Shown here one piece after another: positions 33,751-45,213 of a DNA stretch of 64,000 bases. The translations under genes were made by a program, and so were the position numbers. This DNA comes from Choristoneura fumiferana. Its lineage: Eukaryota > Arthropoda > Insecta > Lepidoptera > Tortricidae. The first letter of the stretch is position 1. Each line of letters begins with the position of its first letter. Location: NCBI RefSeq assembly GCF_025370935.1, contig NC_133496.1:15013566-15077565 (forward strand). The letters run 5' to 3'. The notes beneath the pieces are model-generated. The model had not been told where the DNA came from and did no database searches. It saw nothing but the letters and a program-made list of their open reading frames with translations.

Positions 33751-33865
33751 TGATGGTGCTGCGCGCGCTGCTGCAGGACTACATGGACACCATATGCACA
33801 CGCACGTGTGCGGCGCATGCTGAGGGAGGTAGAGGGCGACGTTGCCAAGAGCACAGCCTAAGGTA
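33749..33865 (+). pseudogene. GC-rich coding-like patch in the copy-D insert
   Basis: This short block is far richer in G and C than its surroundings and favours G or C at third positions. One frame reads VLRALLQDYMDTICTRTC. Another reads RMLREVEGDVAKSTA and then meets a stop. A single frameshift could join the two. I do not recognise the protein. It could be a fragment of a host exon captured by a transposon, or chance. It is not supported as a working gene. Confidence 0.25.
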
Positions 33866-34257
33866 TCGCCAATATTTGGAAGAATTATATTTTTTCTTTT
33901 ACAAATATAAAATTTTACTTGCAAATGTGATGAAAAACATTGTATGTCGCACGGGCGGTACTAGAATTACGAACATCGACTCATTAAAGCCCTCAGTCTT
34001 CGACTTCGGGCTTCTAATATACTCTCGTTTCGTAATTCCTTATTTACCGCCCTTAAGACACAATGTACTATTGTTACACTTTAAAGTTTATTCGAAGAAG
34101 CAATGTTTGTAGCGTGACAGTGACAGGCGACGTCAGTTGTGTTCTAAGATGGCGTACATTAATAGCAGTATTTAATTTGTATGAAAAAAGAAAATCTAAA
34201 GACTCCATTATTTTTAAAAGTCGCTGAACTAATGTTCAGTTTGACGAGTACGACCTA

Positions 34258-34899
34258 TGTTTTAATTATTTGCTCGTATACAGTCCACACCCGGTATTTG
34301 GGGTTGGTCACTAACCCCTCGAATGGAAGAGACAAACTTATATCACCAACAAACTCCTAGCTCGAACGAAAGTCTCATAAATATTAATAAAGCAAGTATG
34401 GAAGAATCACTCGCAAATATGAAAGGTAGTCAAAATAATATTTTGTTTTTCCTTCCGCAGGAGTCCATCGATAAAGTTGGAGGATAATTCCGCGTATTTA
34501 TTACACGTGTCTGAAACTATCCGGAGAGAGGGGCACAGGAGGCAGCTGCACAGAAGAGGAAGTGAAGGTATATTTCACTTCCAAAGCTGATTGAGAAAGA
34601 AAGGATTGGCATTATACGACATTATACGATTACAAGATTTAATAAATCGTTGGGTCTTAAATTATTATTAATGCTCCTCTCATCCACTGAAAGGTGGATT
34701 AGTAGAGATCCCTTAAAGGAATCAGTTCGCTTTTGTATATATATCTTAACGTTTGTCAATTGTGTTTGTTTATTTATTATGTACCATAAAGAGTTTACAT
34801 ACATTGTAATAACTATCTACTTTATTTAACACCCTCTTAAATGTAAATAAAACGATATAATTTTCACAAGATTTTATTTAGTTTCACCTGTCCCGTTGT
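34258..34899. other. No gene seen
   Basis: Counterpart of 26266-26904. Confidence 0.45.
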
Positions 34900-35140
34900 C
34901 TGTCTGTCTGTAATCAAATCTTGCAAGTTAAATTTGACCAACTTCCAGTAGCCAGACTGACTTAAAATTTGGTATACTTATGTAAATCACGTGACAATAA
35001 AATAATCTAGTTAGTGACATCCTGGTAGTCCGGCCAGGATCGTCTCCACAGGACTCTTCAACAATTAATAGCATCGACTTGAAATTTGGTATGCAAATGT
35101 TGTTTGGGTGACAATGCAAGCACAGTCAACAAAAAGTACA
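34900..35140 (-). mobile_element. GAAGAGTTCCG-family repeat (copy D)
   Basis: Counterpart of 26905-27155. Directly after it, about 290 bases of copy C are missing, including the 5' half of the Helitron-like element. Confidence 0.55.
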
Positions 35141-35155
35141 ACCAGTTGGCATACA

Positions 35156-35272
35156 GATAGTTTATGGGTCCGAGAGTGATATAGGCTACTTTTTATCCCG
35201 AAAAATGCACAGTTCCCGAGGGAACAGCGCGGGATAACCGAATACCACGCGGGCGGAGCCGCGTGCAAAAGG
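35156..35272 (+). mobile_element. Helitron-like 3' half
   Basis: Begins at GGCATACAGATAGTTTATGG and ends at the CACGCGG...CCGCGTG stem. The 5' part is deleted relative to 27351-27563. Confidence 0.6.
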
Positions 35273-36079
35273 TGGATTAATGTTAGAATGATTTGATGTA
35301 AACGAGCGACCGAATGACTGAAGACTAATGTGGAGTGAATGAGACGAGCGAATGAGTAAAAAAGATTTGAGTTACGATCGGGTCAGCCTAAGCGCTAGTG
35401 GTGTTTTATGTTCTTTGCTATTTAACGTATTCAATTTTTTTTTTAATAAACTTTTTTACTTCTCGTTTTAAAAGTTTGTTTTCCTTCAAACGATCCCACA
35501 TTATATTAAATACACCTGTGTTTTCAATTTCTAAATATAGAATTCTATATACAGAGATATACCTACCTGTAGTAATAGTGGTTATAGTAGGTAGGTACTC
35601 GTATAATAGAGATGACTTTCTAAGATTATCATTTATGTTCCCTTCTGGTGTACATCTGCACTGTGGTGCCAATGAACCTGTCTATTGCATGAAACTTTCA
35701 TGAAAAAGTGTTTTAGTTTCTTTTGGTCGCGATTTGTCCATTTCTGAAGTAAGCTGTCATCAGAAATCAACGTCTTATTTGGCGTTAGCTAAGTTAGTGA
35801 GTTTCATGGAAGTTTTGATATCAAATTGCTTGGCTGTTTAGGGTTCCGTGGTTTTACAAGGAACCCTTACAATTTTGCCATGTCCGATCGTTCGTCCGTC
35901 CGTCCGCGGCTTATACCTACAACTTGGTAGTTGCACAAATTTCAAAATGACCGCACTAAACTAACGCCATCTAGTGATATTTCATTAGTAACAAATTATC
36001 ATCACTATCAGCTGGAAGATTTTTCACTGTTAAAATAAATAACCTAACCATAAAAATTTCATTTTTGATACAAGTTTTT
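35273..36079. other. No gene seen
   Basis: Counterpart of 27564-28379. Non-coding. Confidence 0.45.
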
Positions 36080-36250
36080 TAGCTGACTGTACTTTTTGTT
36101 GACTTTACTTGCATTGTCACCCAAACTACATTTGCATACCAAATTTCAAGTCGATGCTATTGACCGTTGAAGAGTTCCGTCCTGCGGAGATGATCCTGGC
36201 TGGACTACCAGGATGTCACTGCTAGATTATTGTATTGTCACGCGATTTGT
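36080..36250 (+). mobile_element. GAAGAGTTCCG-family repeat
   Basis: Contains GTTGAAGAGTTCCGTCC and GGATGTCACTGCTAGATTA. It stops where the next MITE starts. Confidence 0.6.
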
Positions 36251-36258
36251 ATATTAAG

Positions 36259-36370
36259 GGGCTGTTTCACCATCCATTGATTAGCCTTAACCGACGGTTA
36301 AATGTGATGCCGTCTCCGTCTATTCGAACAAAACAAATAGAGACGGCATCACACCTAACGCCAGTAAATA
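36259..36370. mobile_element. Partial MITE (GGCTGTTTCACCATCC family)
   Basis: Contains GTGATGCCGTCTCCGTCTA and its inverted partner AGAGACGGCATCACA. The right terminal part is missing. Split copies are at 56912-56962 and 57965-58040. Confidence 0.7.
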
Positions 36371-36378
36371 AAAGCTTG

Positions 36379-36733
36379 TTCCTGCTGAGCTGGCAACGTT
36401 GCATTTTTGTTAGTTTTTCTCGATTATTCCATAAAAATTGAATGAAAATTAATAATGTTGCCTAGAATGATAGAACACTTCTTAATATACTTAGTTAATG
36501 TGTCTACTCCAATAATTATTCGAGATAGACTTTTATATTTCTTAAAAACGAATTAATGTTTATGACCGGTTTTTAAAGAAAATATAAGTCTATAACGAAT
36601 AATTATTGGAGTAGACACATTAACTTATATATTAAGAAGTGTTCTATCAGACAACATTATTAATTTTCATTCAATTTTTATGGAATAATCGAGAAAAACT
36701 AACAAAAATGCAGCGTTGCCAGCTCATCAGGAA
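36379..36733. mobile_element. Long foldback element, about 165-bp arms
   Basis: Left arm 36379-36548 and right arm 36570-36733 pair almost throughout (for example GTGTCTACTCCAATAATTA with its complement) around a spacer of only about 20 bases. No coding is present. Confidence 0.85.
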
Positions 36734-37559
36734 TAAACGCTCTTAAAAGGCCTCCCCTGGCAACCTTTTAGAATGCAGCAATGAACGACTATTCGCCACT
36801 TGCATCTGGGTGCATCAACAACTATTTCTTGTTGTTATTCTGTCCCGTCAGCGAAGGGACAAAAGTAGTACAGTTTAATAGATGAAATGTTGTGTCACAT
36901 TATACTGTCATGCTTATTAGATGACCAATTATAGAAGGGTCTTAAAACTACCACAAAAATGCATGTTTGGCAAATTTTAATCCTATAAACTTACTGTTTA
37001 AAAAGTGGCTCTGGAAACCCATGTACCGGTTGTCCGAAATTCTCGCCATTTTGTTTGTGTGTGACCAATATGTTTTTGTAAAAAAAAATAGTATTGATGG
37101 CCACTACAATGTGATCAAAACTTCGAGGTAAATATAGGTATGTAAAGGTTTTGGTAATAGTTATTTTGAAAAATATATATCGAATAGTATAAAATTGGGT
37201 CCCACTCGGCATACTGGTTTTTGCCAGCACCGCTGGTTTTCAGTGAGACGCATTTAACTTTAATTACGATTTTATTACAATGATAGTTTTTGATAACTCA
37301 TTTAATTCAATTTATTTCTGGATATAAATAGTATTTAATTTTTTTAACGATATGAAAACCTTGAGTATATTATTATAAGTTAGTTTCACATGATGTAGTT
37401 GATCCAGAGTCGATCCACTCTTAACGCTTTTATAGAAATGCAACCGTCACCAAGTCCTGAGTCCAACTTGAGCATTTTATAAATAGAACATCTGACGTCA
37501 CACATTTCTTTTTAATAATGAACGTCACACACTTATTTGGCCAGCATTGCATCCAGCCA
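36734..37559. other. No gene seen
   Basis: AT-rich. The 37200-37250 words (GCCAGCACCGCTGG) look like a repeat remnant. Confidence 0.4.
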
Positions 37560-37776
37560 GTACGCATGCGTGCAAAAGCCAAGGCGGCCAGTGTAAGCGA
37601 GCCGACCGAACGCACTGAACCTCTGTAGAGTTGCAACGCATTCGCTCCGCGAAAACTTTTGGACGTGCGTTTCGAAATTTGAATGGATTCCGTTATTTTT
37701 GAATTTAGTGCCAGTGTTTAGTGGGTGTTTTTTTTTGTCTAGTGCAGTGTTTTGTTTTTTAATTGTTTTTGTAAGT
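37560..37776 (+). promoter_or_regulatory. Possible promoter and non-coding first exon
   Basis: A GC-rich, CG-containing block (37556-37680) with the NRF-1-like palindrome CGCATGCG is followed by a T- and GTG-rich stretch (AGTGCCAGTGTTTAGTGGG, then AGTGCAGTG) of the kind often seen in lepidopteran 5' leaders. A strong splice-donor word GTAAGT occurs at 37771. I see no matching repeat copy elsewhere in the window for this block. There is no downstream coding exon, so the gene is unknown and the call is tentative. Confidence 0.3.
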
Positions 37777-38595
37777 GTTGGTGCGGCTGTGTAAAAGTTG
37801 TTTGGAAATTAAGGTTGGTGGTTTTATTGTTACGAGTATTTTATAGTTTAAAATATTTTAGTACAAAAAGTTATTATTTTAATTTAAAATAAAAATTGGA
37901 TTATTACGAGTCGGACTCGAGCACCGAGGGTCCCGTGCATCTTTAAATAATAGGAAAAACTGTTCGTAATTTACAGCGCTAACACAAGAACACACAGCCA
38001 ATTTTTGTTAAGTACTTACTTTAAATTAATATTACCTAACATATTGAGTGGCTAAGAGAAGGAAGCCAGTGTAGCATAAGGAAAGTTAGACCTGGGTTCG
38101 ATTCCCAGCGCTGGCCTATTTTTCTGGTTTTTCTGTGCATCTATGTTTCAGTTTGTATTTTCGATATGTTATTTTTTTTATTTTTTTCGAGTCGGTTTTA
38201 CTTTTTTGGTTATTCTTTATTTCTCACTTTTTAGTGATTCGTACCTAGCCAAAGTACATCTCACAACGATTCCAATGTATATAATCTCATTACGATACAG
38301 CCGTGTTCATAATAGAATCCAATATCGTAGTGCTGGCATTATCTATGGTTTTTGAACGCATAATGGAGGATTTACTATATGGGTGTAAATAAAAGTCATA
38401 CTGACATCGCATTGCTTGACAAGGGAATTTATTATGACACTTACTGTGAGAACGTTCTACGGTGGGTCAGGAATCAAATGGTTCGATTGTACATAAAGAA
38501 AAAAATAGAGCGATTTTTTCCATACAATCTCTTACAAAAGAAAAAGTAAGGAATTGATTACAGCAGAAGGTATAACTTACAACAAATAAGAGTAA
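37777..38595. other. No gene; several repeat fragments
   Basis: 37905-37950 is a diverged reverse copy of the hairpin terminus of 7070-7380. 38088-38165 is one arm of the tRNA-like hairpin family (GGTTCGATTCCCAGCGCTGG). 38175-38275 matches 7775-7862. Confidence 0.55.
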
Positions 38596-38851
38596 TTATA
38601 ACCCCATCAACAAAAATTTGGAAAACCCCTGACATTGTCACTTCATAGTTCAATAACTAATCTAAAACATATCTAAGAAACATCGCTAGAAAACCTGCTT
38701 TCAAATAAAAAAAACCGCAATCAAATCGTTCCACCCGTTTAAGAGTGCACTCTGATCCATCCGTCTGAAAACTACGATGCAACTGTCCGATAGACAGACG
38801 AACATTGGCGTCCAATTTATAACACCCCTCTTTTTGCATCGAGTATTAAAA
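38596..38851 (+). mobile_element. GTCGGGGGTTAAAAA-type repeat, diverged
   Basis: GGAAAACCCCTGACATTGTC at the start and CACCCCTCTTTTTGCATCG at the end. Confidence 0.65.
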
Positions 38852-39444
38852 AGCGCTTGCCACAACATAAAAAAATCAAAGCACCTAAAAAATAGTTGAA
38901 TACGATCTTTTAATATTTTGTAGCATCCTGTTTTCCGTGAGAAAACAAACTATCTGAATAATTTTGTTCTTATTTCAAATGAAGTTGCGTTTAAAAAGTA
39001 TAATTCAAAATAATAGAATACACTGATAGAAACTACAAAGAGTTCTTTAGTCTTTGAAAATCTACAAAGCCATAATTGCTACTGGCAGCATTTCATAAAT
39101 AAGAAATGCTGTGCGAAGTTTTTTTTTCTATACCGTCTGCTTTTAATGGCATCCAGAAGGGCTATCTCGAGTTCGATTCTGCTCGTTTGTCTAAGAGCGT
39201 CCCTTTCTTTTCTGTCTGGATAGATAAAGATGCGCACAACGACAAAGCCAGTTGGAGCACTTACTTATTGCAGATCGTCTTGAGAATATAATTGGCCAGT
39301 ACGATTGATTCCAAGCAATGGAAGCTTTTCGATTTATGGAAAATATGAAACTGGATTTTATTATTATAAGCTAGAATTAATGAGTTGTATGCTCCTCGGT
39401 CACGCATGCATTACAGCTACATATACATATGCGGCACAGTGTAT
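38852..39444. other. No gene seen
   Basis: AT-rich non-coding. A 61-codon frame at 39106-39291 has no domain. Confidence 0.4.
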
Positions 39445-39613
39445 GATCAGCCAAATATGTGGTCTACCACCCTAAAGTTGACAATCGTTTGCATGTCAAA
39501 ACAATAATGCCAATAGACGTGTCTGTCAACTTGAAAGTTCGACTTTAGTGACATATTAATTTGATAAGAACTTGTTTAAAAATTGATAGACCACTAATTT
39601 GGCTGATGGTACA
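39445..39613 (-). mobile_element. TIR element (TACCATCAGCC family)
   Basis: ATCAGCCAAATATGTGGTCTA on the left mirrors TAGACCACTAATTTGGCTGAT on the right. In the opposite orientation it matches 46563-46738. Confidence 0.8.
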
Positions 39614-39857
39614 CAGGTTGTACAGATAATACTATTTTGTATCGTAAATTTGATTTTGAACAATTCAAAAAAGTTGAAAGTTGATACAAAAAGCACACTA
39701 AGAGTTAGAAATGTGATCCTCTTTTTTTCATCCTTACACTGGTAAATTTAAATATGTTCAAAGGGAAGTATACTTTCCGTCGGGGACATCCCCTAAAAAA
39801 AACAAATCATACCTATTAATGGCGGAGTTCTGAGATAGCAAACTTAAATAACTAAAT

Positions 39858-40207
39858 CATCTTAGGAAACTTAAAAACCCCCGAAATTGTCATTCCCAAG
39901 TTCGATATCCTTCATTTTATGAGTCAGTTTTGTGACGCCCAATACAGTGTATAAAAAAACGTCAAAAGAATGACATTTTTCTTTAGGATTTTATTTAAAC
40001 CATCCGAATTGATTATGCTTTCCATTCTGAGCAGGAAATTAAGTGTACACTTTTTTGTGAAAATGTCCTTTAACTCAATTTCACTTAATAAATCGCATTG
40101 AAATCGGTCTATCCATTTGAGAGCTACGATGCCACAGACAGACTGACAAACAGACTGAAAGACATTGGCGTTAAACTTATAACACCATTTCGCGCTGGGG
40201 ATTAAAA
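39858..40207 (+). mobile_element. GTCGGGGGTTAAAAA-type repeat, diverged
   Basis: AAAAACCCCCGAAATTGTCA near 39872 and GAGAGCTACGATGCCACAGA near 40118. It ends GGGGATTAAAAA. Confidence 0.6.
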
Positions 40208-40885
40208 ATACAACCAAACTAGGCTGTTATCCTTTTCCAAAGTCGGTATAAAAATTTAGTCGTCAAAATGACTTCATCAACGGACATGTAAAGAGACCTT
40301 CTTTATAACGCCACACCCAGGATCATAAATTAACGCACAAATCTACGTCAAATACATGGAGTCGACGTCGATTCCGTCTTTAAGTAATTACAGGCCGTAG
40401 GCGCGGCAGCAACAATTCCTCCTGACTGTACCTCGTTAAAATATTTAGAAATTAAAAAAGAAATACGAAAAAGTTCCGTTTATGTAAAAACATTTTAACT
40501 TTCAGCATAATTCTGCGAAGTAGGGTAGGACTGGGGTGGCCATGCGCGCGGATAAGCCGGGACTTTTGCCTTTATGTCCTGATTCTTCTTCTTTTAGAGC
40601 TCAGCATTCAATTTATAAGTACAGTCGGTGTCCTAACATAAGTATCCATTTTTCTATATTACTAGTATAAAGCGCTCGGTGGTTTTATGCGATAAACGCT
40701 GGCGCTGCGCAGCGGCAAGCGCTTGTTCAAAGAGTATAGTACCAATATAGAAAAAGAGTGGCAACTCTATGGTCAAATTTGCATGTATGGTAACAAGCGC
40801 TATCTGGTAGCTAGCTGAAGAACTAAATCTGACATAACACACACATGTACATGCACGCACACAACAAGCTTAAAGTCTATAAAGC
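40208..40885. other. No gene; small foldback at about 40640-40762
   Basis: TTTCTATATTACTAGTATA and GTATAGTACCAATATAGAAA form imperfect inverted ends around AGCGCT words. Confidence 0.5.
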
Positions 40886-40990
40886 CCAGTTTAGACCTAT
40901 AAGAAAATTGCGCAAGTTGCATTACATCGCGAGGCCGGAAAGCAAACGAGTTTATGGTGGTCACTTCACTTGGTCACCCAAGCGGAGCAA
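40886..40990. mobile_element. Partial MITE (AGTTTAGACTTGCAAG family)
   Basis: CAAGTTGCATTACATCGCGAG and its partner GCAATGTAATACAACTTG match the better copy at 46278-46414. Confidence 0.6.
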
Positions 40991-42210
40991 TGTAATACAA
41001 CTTGAAGAAAACAGCAAAAAATCAGATAAACTTAAAAATCATCCGCGAAAGCCAGACAGCCAACATACAGCGGAAAGATGGCGGACAGACTGAATTTTTC
41101 AAGTCCACGTTTGACACATTTGTCAATTTAGTGCTATCATTTTGTCGCCAGAGGCGCTGGCGTGTAGGTAGGTGAAAAGGTGACGTTTTAAGTGTGCCCC
41201 CACTGCGCTTGTTTGAAGATTAAATTACATTATCTGATACAAGCTTTAAGTCACTCAGAGGGTTATGGAGAGGTCTATACTCGGGGTAATTGAAATATCG
41301 CGACAAAACCTGCGAACACCCGTGAAGCAATCTAAATATTGTGTGTGCAGTTTCCAATCCATACTGGGCGAGTGTACCAAACCAACAACTCAAGGAGAAT
41401 CACTGGCTTTTAAAGAAAGAATAAGCCCTTGTCTTGAAAGTCCCGACGTCATATTTGTCTGAAAACACTGCTGACGAATGTTGATTCCACAATTAGTGTG
41501 TGTTCTGGATGCGATCATATCGTGTCCCACAGATGTACCACACATGTGGTAACCCTACAGAGCGCAACTTTTTTTATTGTAATTCGCAGACTGAAACGGG
41601 CAACTTTAGAAGACTGTATTAAGGCGGACGTTTACGTTTATGCAAATTGCGCGGGACAGGCAACTATCCCGTTCGGGTATCACGGGTTGGAGGACAAAAG
41701 TGTCCCATGGCACATGTTACACGAATCACGGGACCCTTATTACTACCCGAACTACTTTCCGCTGGCGTTCTTGTTGTTACAGCGTGTGTGTGTTTTTGTG
41801 CTAAGTTTTAAATGGGTCCCACTGAAAAACAGCGTTACGGCTTGCTGCAACTATGCTGAGTGACTGAAAAAAAAAACAGAATTATATATCAGTATATACT
41901 TAAACAAGGTGTTAATTGTTAAACGGAAAATCTAAATACTATGAACAGCTACCCTCACACCTAAAAAACGAAAAGAACGATGAAACGTTTAGCCGTCGAC
42001 TAAAAGACCTTTTGTTGGAAAAAGTTTTTTGTTAAAATTGTTATTATTATTTCTTTGTCAGTATTATTTCTTGTTTTTATTTTATTGTTTTTACATTGAC
42101 ATTCAAATTGTTACTGAATTATTGCCTAATGTATTATTGGTCAAAATCTCTGTAAACTGTGTTTATCGATTCTGCTCAATTTTTCGTTGTTATAGCTCTT
42201 ATTTATTTAG
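40991..42210. other. No gene seen; worn repeats
   Basis: 41290-41390 contains a diverged SINE body (CGAAGCAATTC-like words, TCCAATCCATACTGGG). An open frame of 121 codons at 41498-41863 ends within repeat words (AAATGGGTCCCACTG, TATGCTGAGTG) and has no domain, so it is not called as a gene. Confidence 0.4.
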
Positions 42211-42300
42211 GTGTTGCAGTTGTCTATGGGCGGTGGTGATCTCTTACCATCAGGAGACCCACTTGCTCGTTTGCCATCCAGTCGAATAAAAAAAAAAAAA
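42211..42300 (+). mobile_element. Family L repeat, strongly 5'-truncated
   Basis: Starts at GTGTTGCAGTTGTC and keeps the whole 3' region and a polyA of 13. Confidence 0.85.
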
Positions 42301-42303
42301 CTG

Positions 42304-42590
42304 TGACAATACAATAATCTGGTAGTGACATCCTGGTGGTCCAGCCAGAATCGTCTCCGCAGGATGGAACTCCTCAACGGTTCATACCAAATTTCAAGTC
42401 GACTCCTCGATTTCACTAATCGTTGAAGAGTTCCATCCTGCGGAGACGATTCTGACCAAACCACCAGCATGTCACTAACAGAATATTGTATTTTCGCTAG
42501 ATTTAAATGAGTATGCGGAATTTGAAGTCAATCCGACCACTGGAAGTGCGTCAAATTCAACTTGCAAGATTGGACCCGTACATACATACA
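42304..42590. mobile_element. GAAGAGTTCCG-family repeat in inverted pair
   Basis: The segment 42304-42380 is the reverse complement of 42420-42490 (TGCGGAGACGATTCTG and its partner), forming an imperfect hairpin of about 187 bases. The family's other words follow to about 42590. Confidence 0.7.
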
Positions 42591-43084
42591 TACATTATAC
42601 AATACATAAATTCATACACACTTGCAAGTTAAATAAAAGCTTGTAAAATGTATTTCCTTTCACTCATGATCCACACAATCCAAAATAACAACGAAAAAAT
42701 AAGCAGAATTTATAACATACTTTACAGAGATTTTGACCAGGTTCGATTCCCGGTTATGTATGAGAGTTAAAAAAAAAATTAAATGTCATTTTTATTAAAT
42801 CTAAAATAGAAGCCATGGTTCCTAAGAACAGATTTCGCTATCTCTCATAGTTTCTAATTTCTCCCTACTGACCCATGTGGATTGATCACTGTATGTATAT
42901 ATGTATATGACAGCGTTTTTATCTGTATCTGATGCTGCAATAGCTTCAGGTGTTATTAAGCTTTAGGTCTTGTTCGGGAAAGAAATATATGTAATACTGT
43001 TCTTCTGCGTTTTCACCAGAGATGTACTAGGATGTATTGCGACAAATGTGTTTGTCATAAACCAATAAGAAACACTTTTCAAAT
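42591..43084. other. No gene; tRNA-like remnant at about 42745
   Basis: GGTTCGATTCCCGG at 42740-42753 is a B-box-like word without the rest of a tRNA. Otherwise AT-rich. Confidence 0.45.
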
Positions 43085-43228
43085 TTCAAATTTCAAATCA
43101 TTTATTCAGTAAATAGGCCGCAATGGGCACTTTTACACGTCATTTTTTAAACTACCAGCGCTTCGGAAAGACCATCATTTCCAAGAAGAATGCACCGCAA
43201 GAAACTTGGCAGAAAGTCATTTTTTCAA
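43085..43228 (-). mobile_element. Retroelement 3' end (GGCCGCAATGGGC family), uninterrupted
   Basis: Contains TAGGCCGCAATGGGCAC and GAATGCACCGCAAGAAACTT. It is the reference for the split copies at 21110-21440 and 60676-61738. Confidence 0.65.
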
Positions 43229-43717
43229 AATAAAATAATTACAAATAAAATACTTAAAAACAACAGTATAAAATTAAATAAAAAAAAATAAAATAACAAT
43301 AATACAGGGATGTGAGTCCCTTAGTTACAAAACTAAACATTAACACTAACTATATCTACGTTCAGTGGAAGTGTAGAATGCTTCCACCGTCATAAATAAA
43401 AAAAATCTGAAATATACATTTCAGGTCAAGTAACCATTAAGCTTTTGGATTCCTTAGGCAAGCTCACGTTTGCCGCCCCCAAAGTTAGTACTTCATTTGC
43501 CTATCCACACTCCGCGGAGCTGTTTTCATTAGAGATGTGCGGAACGAAGATAGGTAAATGACCATGAACAAAATGTACCTATATACTAAAGTTTGCATGC
43601 TTAATTAAGTAGAATATGGATGAGTTTATTAGTAATGACAAAACACCTTATTATAACCCATATTTCGCTAATAAAAATCATTTCTATGACTACCGCAGCC
43701 TTATTTATTAAGTTATA
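43229..43717. other. No gene; short repeat at 43424-43489
   Basis: 43424-43489 is the reverse complement of the terminal words of copies A and B (CAAAAGCTTAATGGTTACTT at about 9615 and 16926). Confidence 0.5.
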
Positions 43718-43909
43718 ATAACCGAACCTAACCAACAAAATATGAAACATGTCTAAGAACCATCGCTAGAAAACTTGATTTCAAATAAAAAAAACCGCAT
43801 TCAAATCGGTCCACCCATTTAAGAGCTACGGTGCCACAGACAGACACACAGACACACATAGCGGTCAAACTTAAACCACCCCTCTTTTTGCGTCGGGGGT
43901 TAAAAATAC
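43718..43909 (+). mobile_element. GTCGGGGGTTAAAAA-type repeat
   Basis: Clear 3' end (CTTTTTGCGTCGGGGGTTAA) and body. Confidence 0.75.
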
Positions 43910-44027
43910 ACTTATTTAAATGATATTGATAAAAAAGCTGCAGATTTTTTCATTATATAACGAAAAAATCTTTGTTCTTTATGTAAATTAAGTTTTCATT
44001 TATTTTGTTTGCTGTATCCTTTTCCGT

Positions 44028-44672
44028 TTTTAGGGTTCCGGAGCCAAAATAGCAAAAACGGAACCCTTATAGTTTCGCCATGTCTGTCTGTCTGTCCGTC
44101 CGCGGCTTTGCTCGGGGACTATCAATGCTAGAAAGCTGTAATTTTGCACGGATATATTATATGTAAACTATGCCGACAAAATGGTACAATAAAAAATTAA
44201 AAAACATTTTTTTTAGGGTACCTCCCATACACGTAAAGTGGGGGTGATTTCTTTTTCTCATCAAACCCTATAGTGTGGGGTATCGTTGGATATGTCTTTA
44301 AAAACCATTAGGAGGTTGCTATAACGATTTTTCAATTCAGTGATTTATTTGCGAAATATTCAACTTTAAAGTGCAAATCCTCATGAAAATTGAGCGTCTC
44401 CCCCCTCTAAAATCTAAACCGGTGGGTGGAAAAATTTGAAAAAATTCAGGATGGTAGTAAGTATATCAAACTTTCAAGAAAAACTATAACGCCTAAGTTT
44501 GCTTGAGAATTATTAGTAGTTTAAGAGTAAATAGCAGCCTAAGGTATAAATACCTAAACTTGGAAGATTCCGTATAAAATACGAAATCCTTAGAAAAATA
44601 TTACTTATTTTTTTCATAATGGCTACGGAACCCTATTTCGGGCGTGTCCGACACGCTCTTGGCCGGTTTTTT
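44028..44672 (+). mobile_element. GGTTCCG-family repeat, uninterrupted
   Basis: Starts TTAGGGTTCCGGAGCC and ends GGCTACGGAACCCTATTTCG, a GTGTCCGACACG hairpin and GGCCGGTTTTTT. No open frame is present. It is the reference for the twice-interrupted copies in A and B. Confidence 0.75.
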
Positions 44673-45154
44673 AAGAATACCGCAACCAGAACAGCAATTA
44701 TCTGCTTCAAGCTCTAGGAAATAATGTACTATTAAAGTTTAGCTGCGACACATTTGTGACAGTATATCTAAATCTTGTTTGTCCCTGTCGCTTATATCCG
44801 TTTTATTGGCTATTGTAAGTCCAACTGTGTAGGAGCGTGCAAAATGACAAATTTGACCGCGGCTGGTGGGCGTGTGAAACACGCATTACAATGGTCACGG
44901 AGTTTTAGGGATCCTTTAGCATTATTTAAATAACCTTGACGTAGCCAAATCTGTTAGTTTAAATCATGAAAGTAATCATACATAATAGAACACAGTTTTG
45001 AATAACACAATGTTATTTAATTCTCATATCTAATAGTTCTCTAAGCGAATGTAAAATTCTTTCTTGTACAAAAAAAGTACAAATAACAAAATGTATGTGT
45101 ACAAAATTATTAAAGGCAGGAATTTCGAAAAAAAAATGTCTAAATTAAAACTTT
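44673..45154. other. No gene seen
   Basis: AT-rich non-coding DNA. Confidence 0.45.
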
Positions 45155-45213
45155 TAATCTCTTACCATCAGGAGACCCACTTGCTCGTTTGCCATCCAGT
45201 CGAATAAAAAAAA
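45155..45213 (+). mobile_element. Family L repeat, only the last 59 bases
   Basis: Starts at ATCTCTTACCATCAGG, just past the usual stop codon, and keeps GTTTGCCATCCAGTCGAAT and the polyA. Confidence 0.85.

Larger units (their letters stand above)
33510..34257. mobile_element. Foldback element carrying a 500-base insert
   Basis: The arms are the same as in 26013-26265. The loop is expanded by about 33571-34070. ATCACACTT and GTTACACTT at the two insert ends each differ by one base from ATTACACTT at the uninterrupted site in copy C, which suggests an old target-site duplication. Confidence 0.7.
28645..36258. repeat. Copy D of the second doubled locus
   Basis: It begins directly after the gap and follows copy C to ATTAAG at 36258, then continues into single-copy sequence. 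Confidence 0.93.

Noticed and set aside
41498..41863. 121-codon open frame as a small gene
   Set aside because: No domain and no supported start. Its end lies in interspersed repeat words also seen near 20240.
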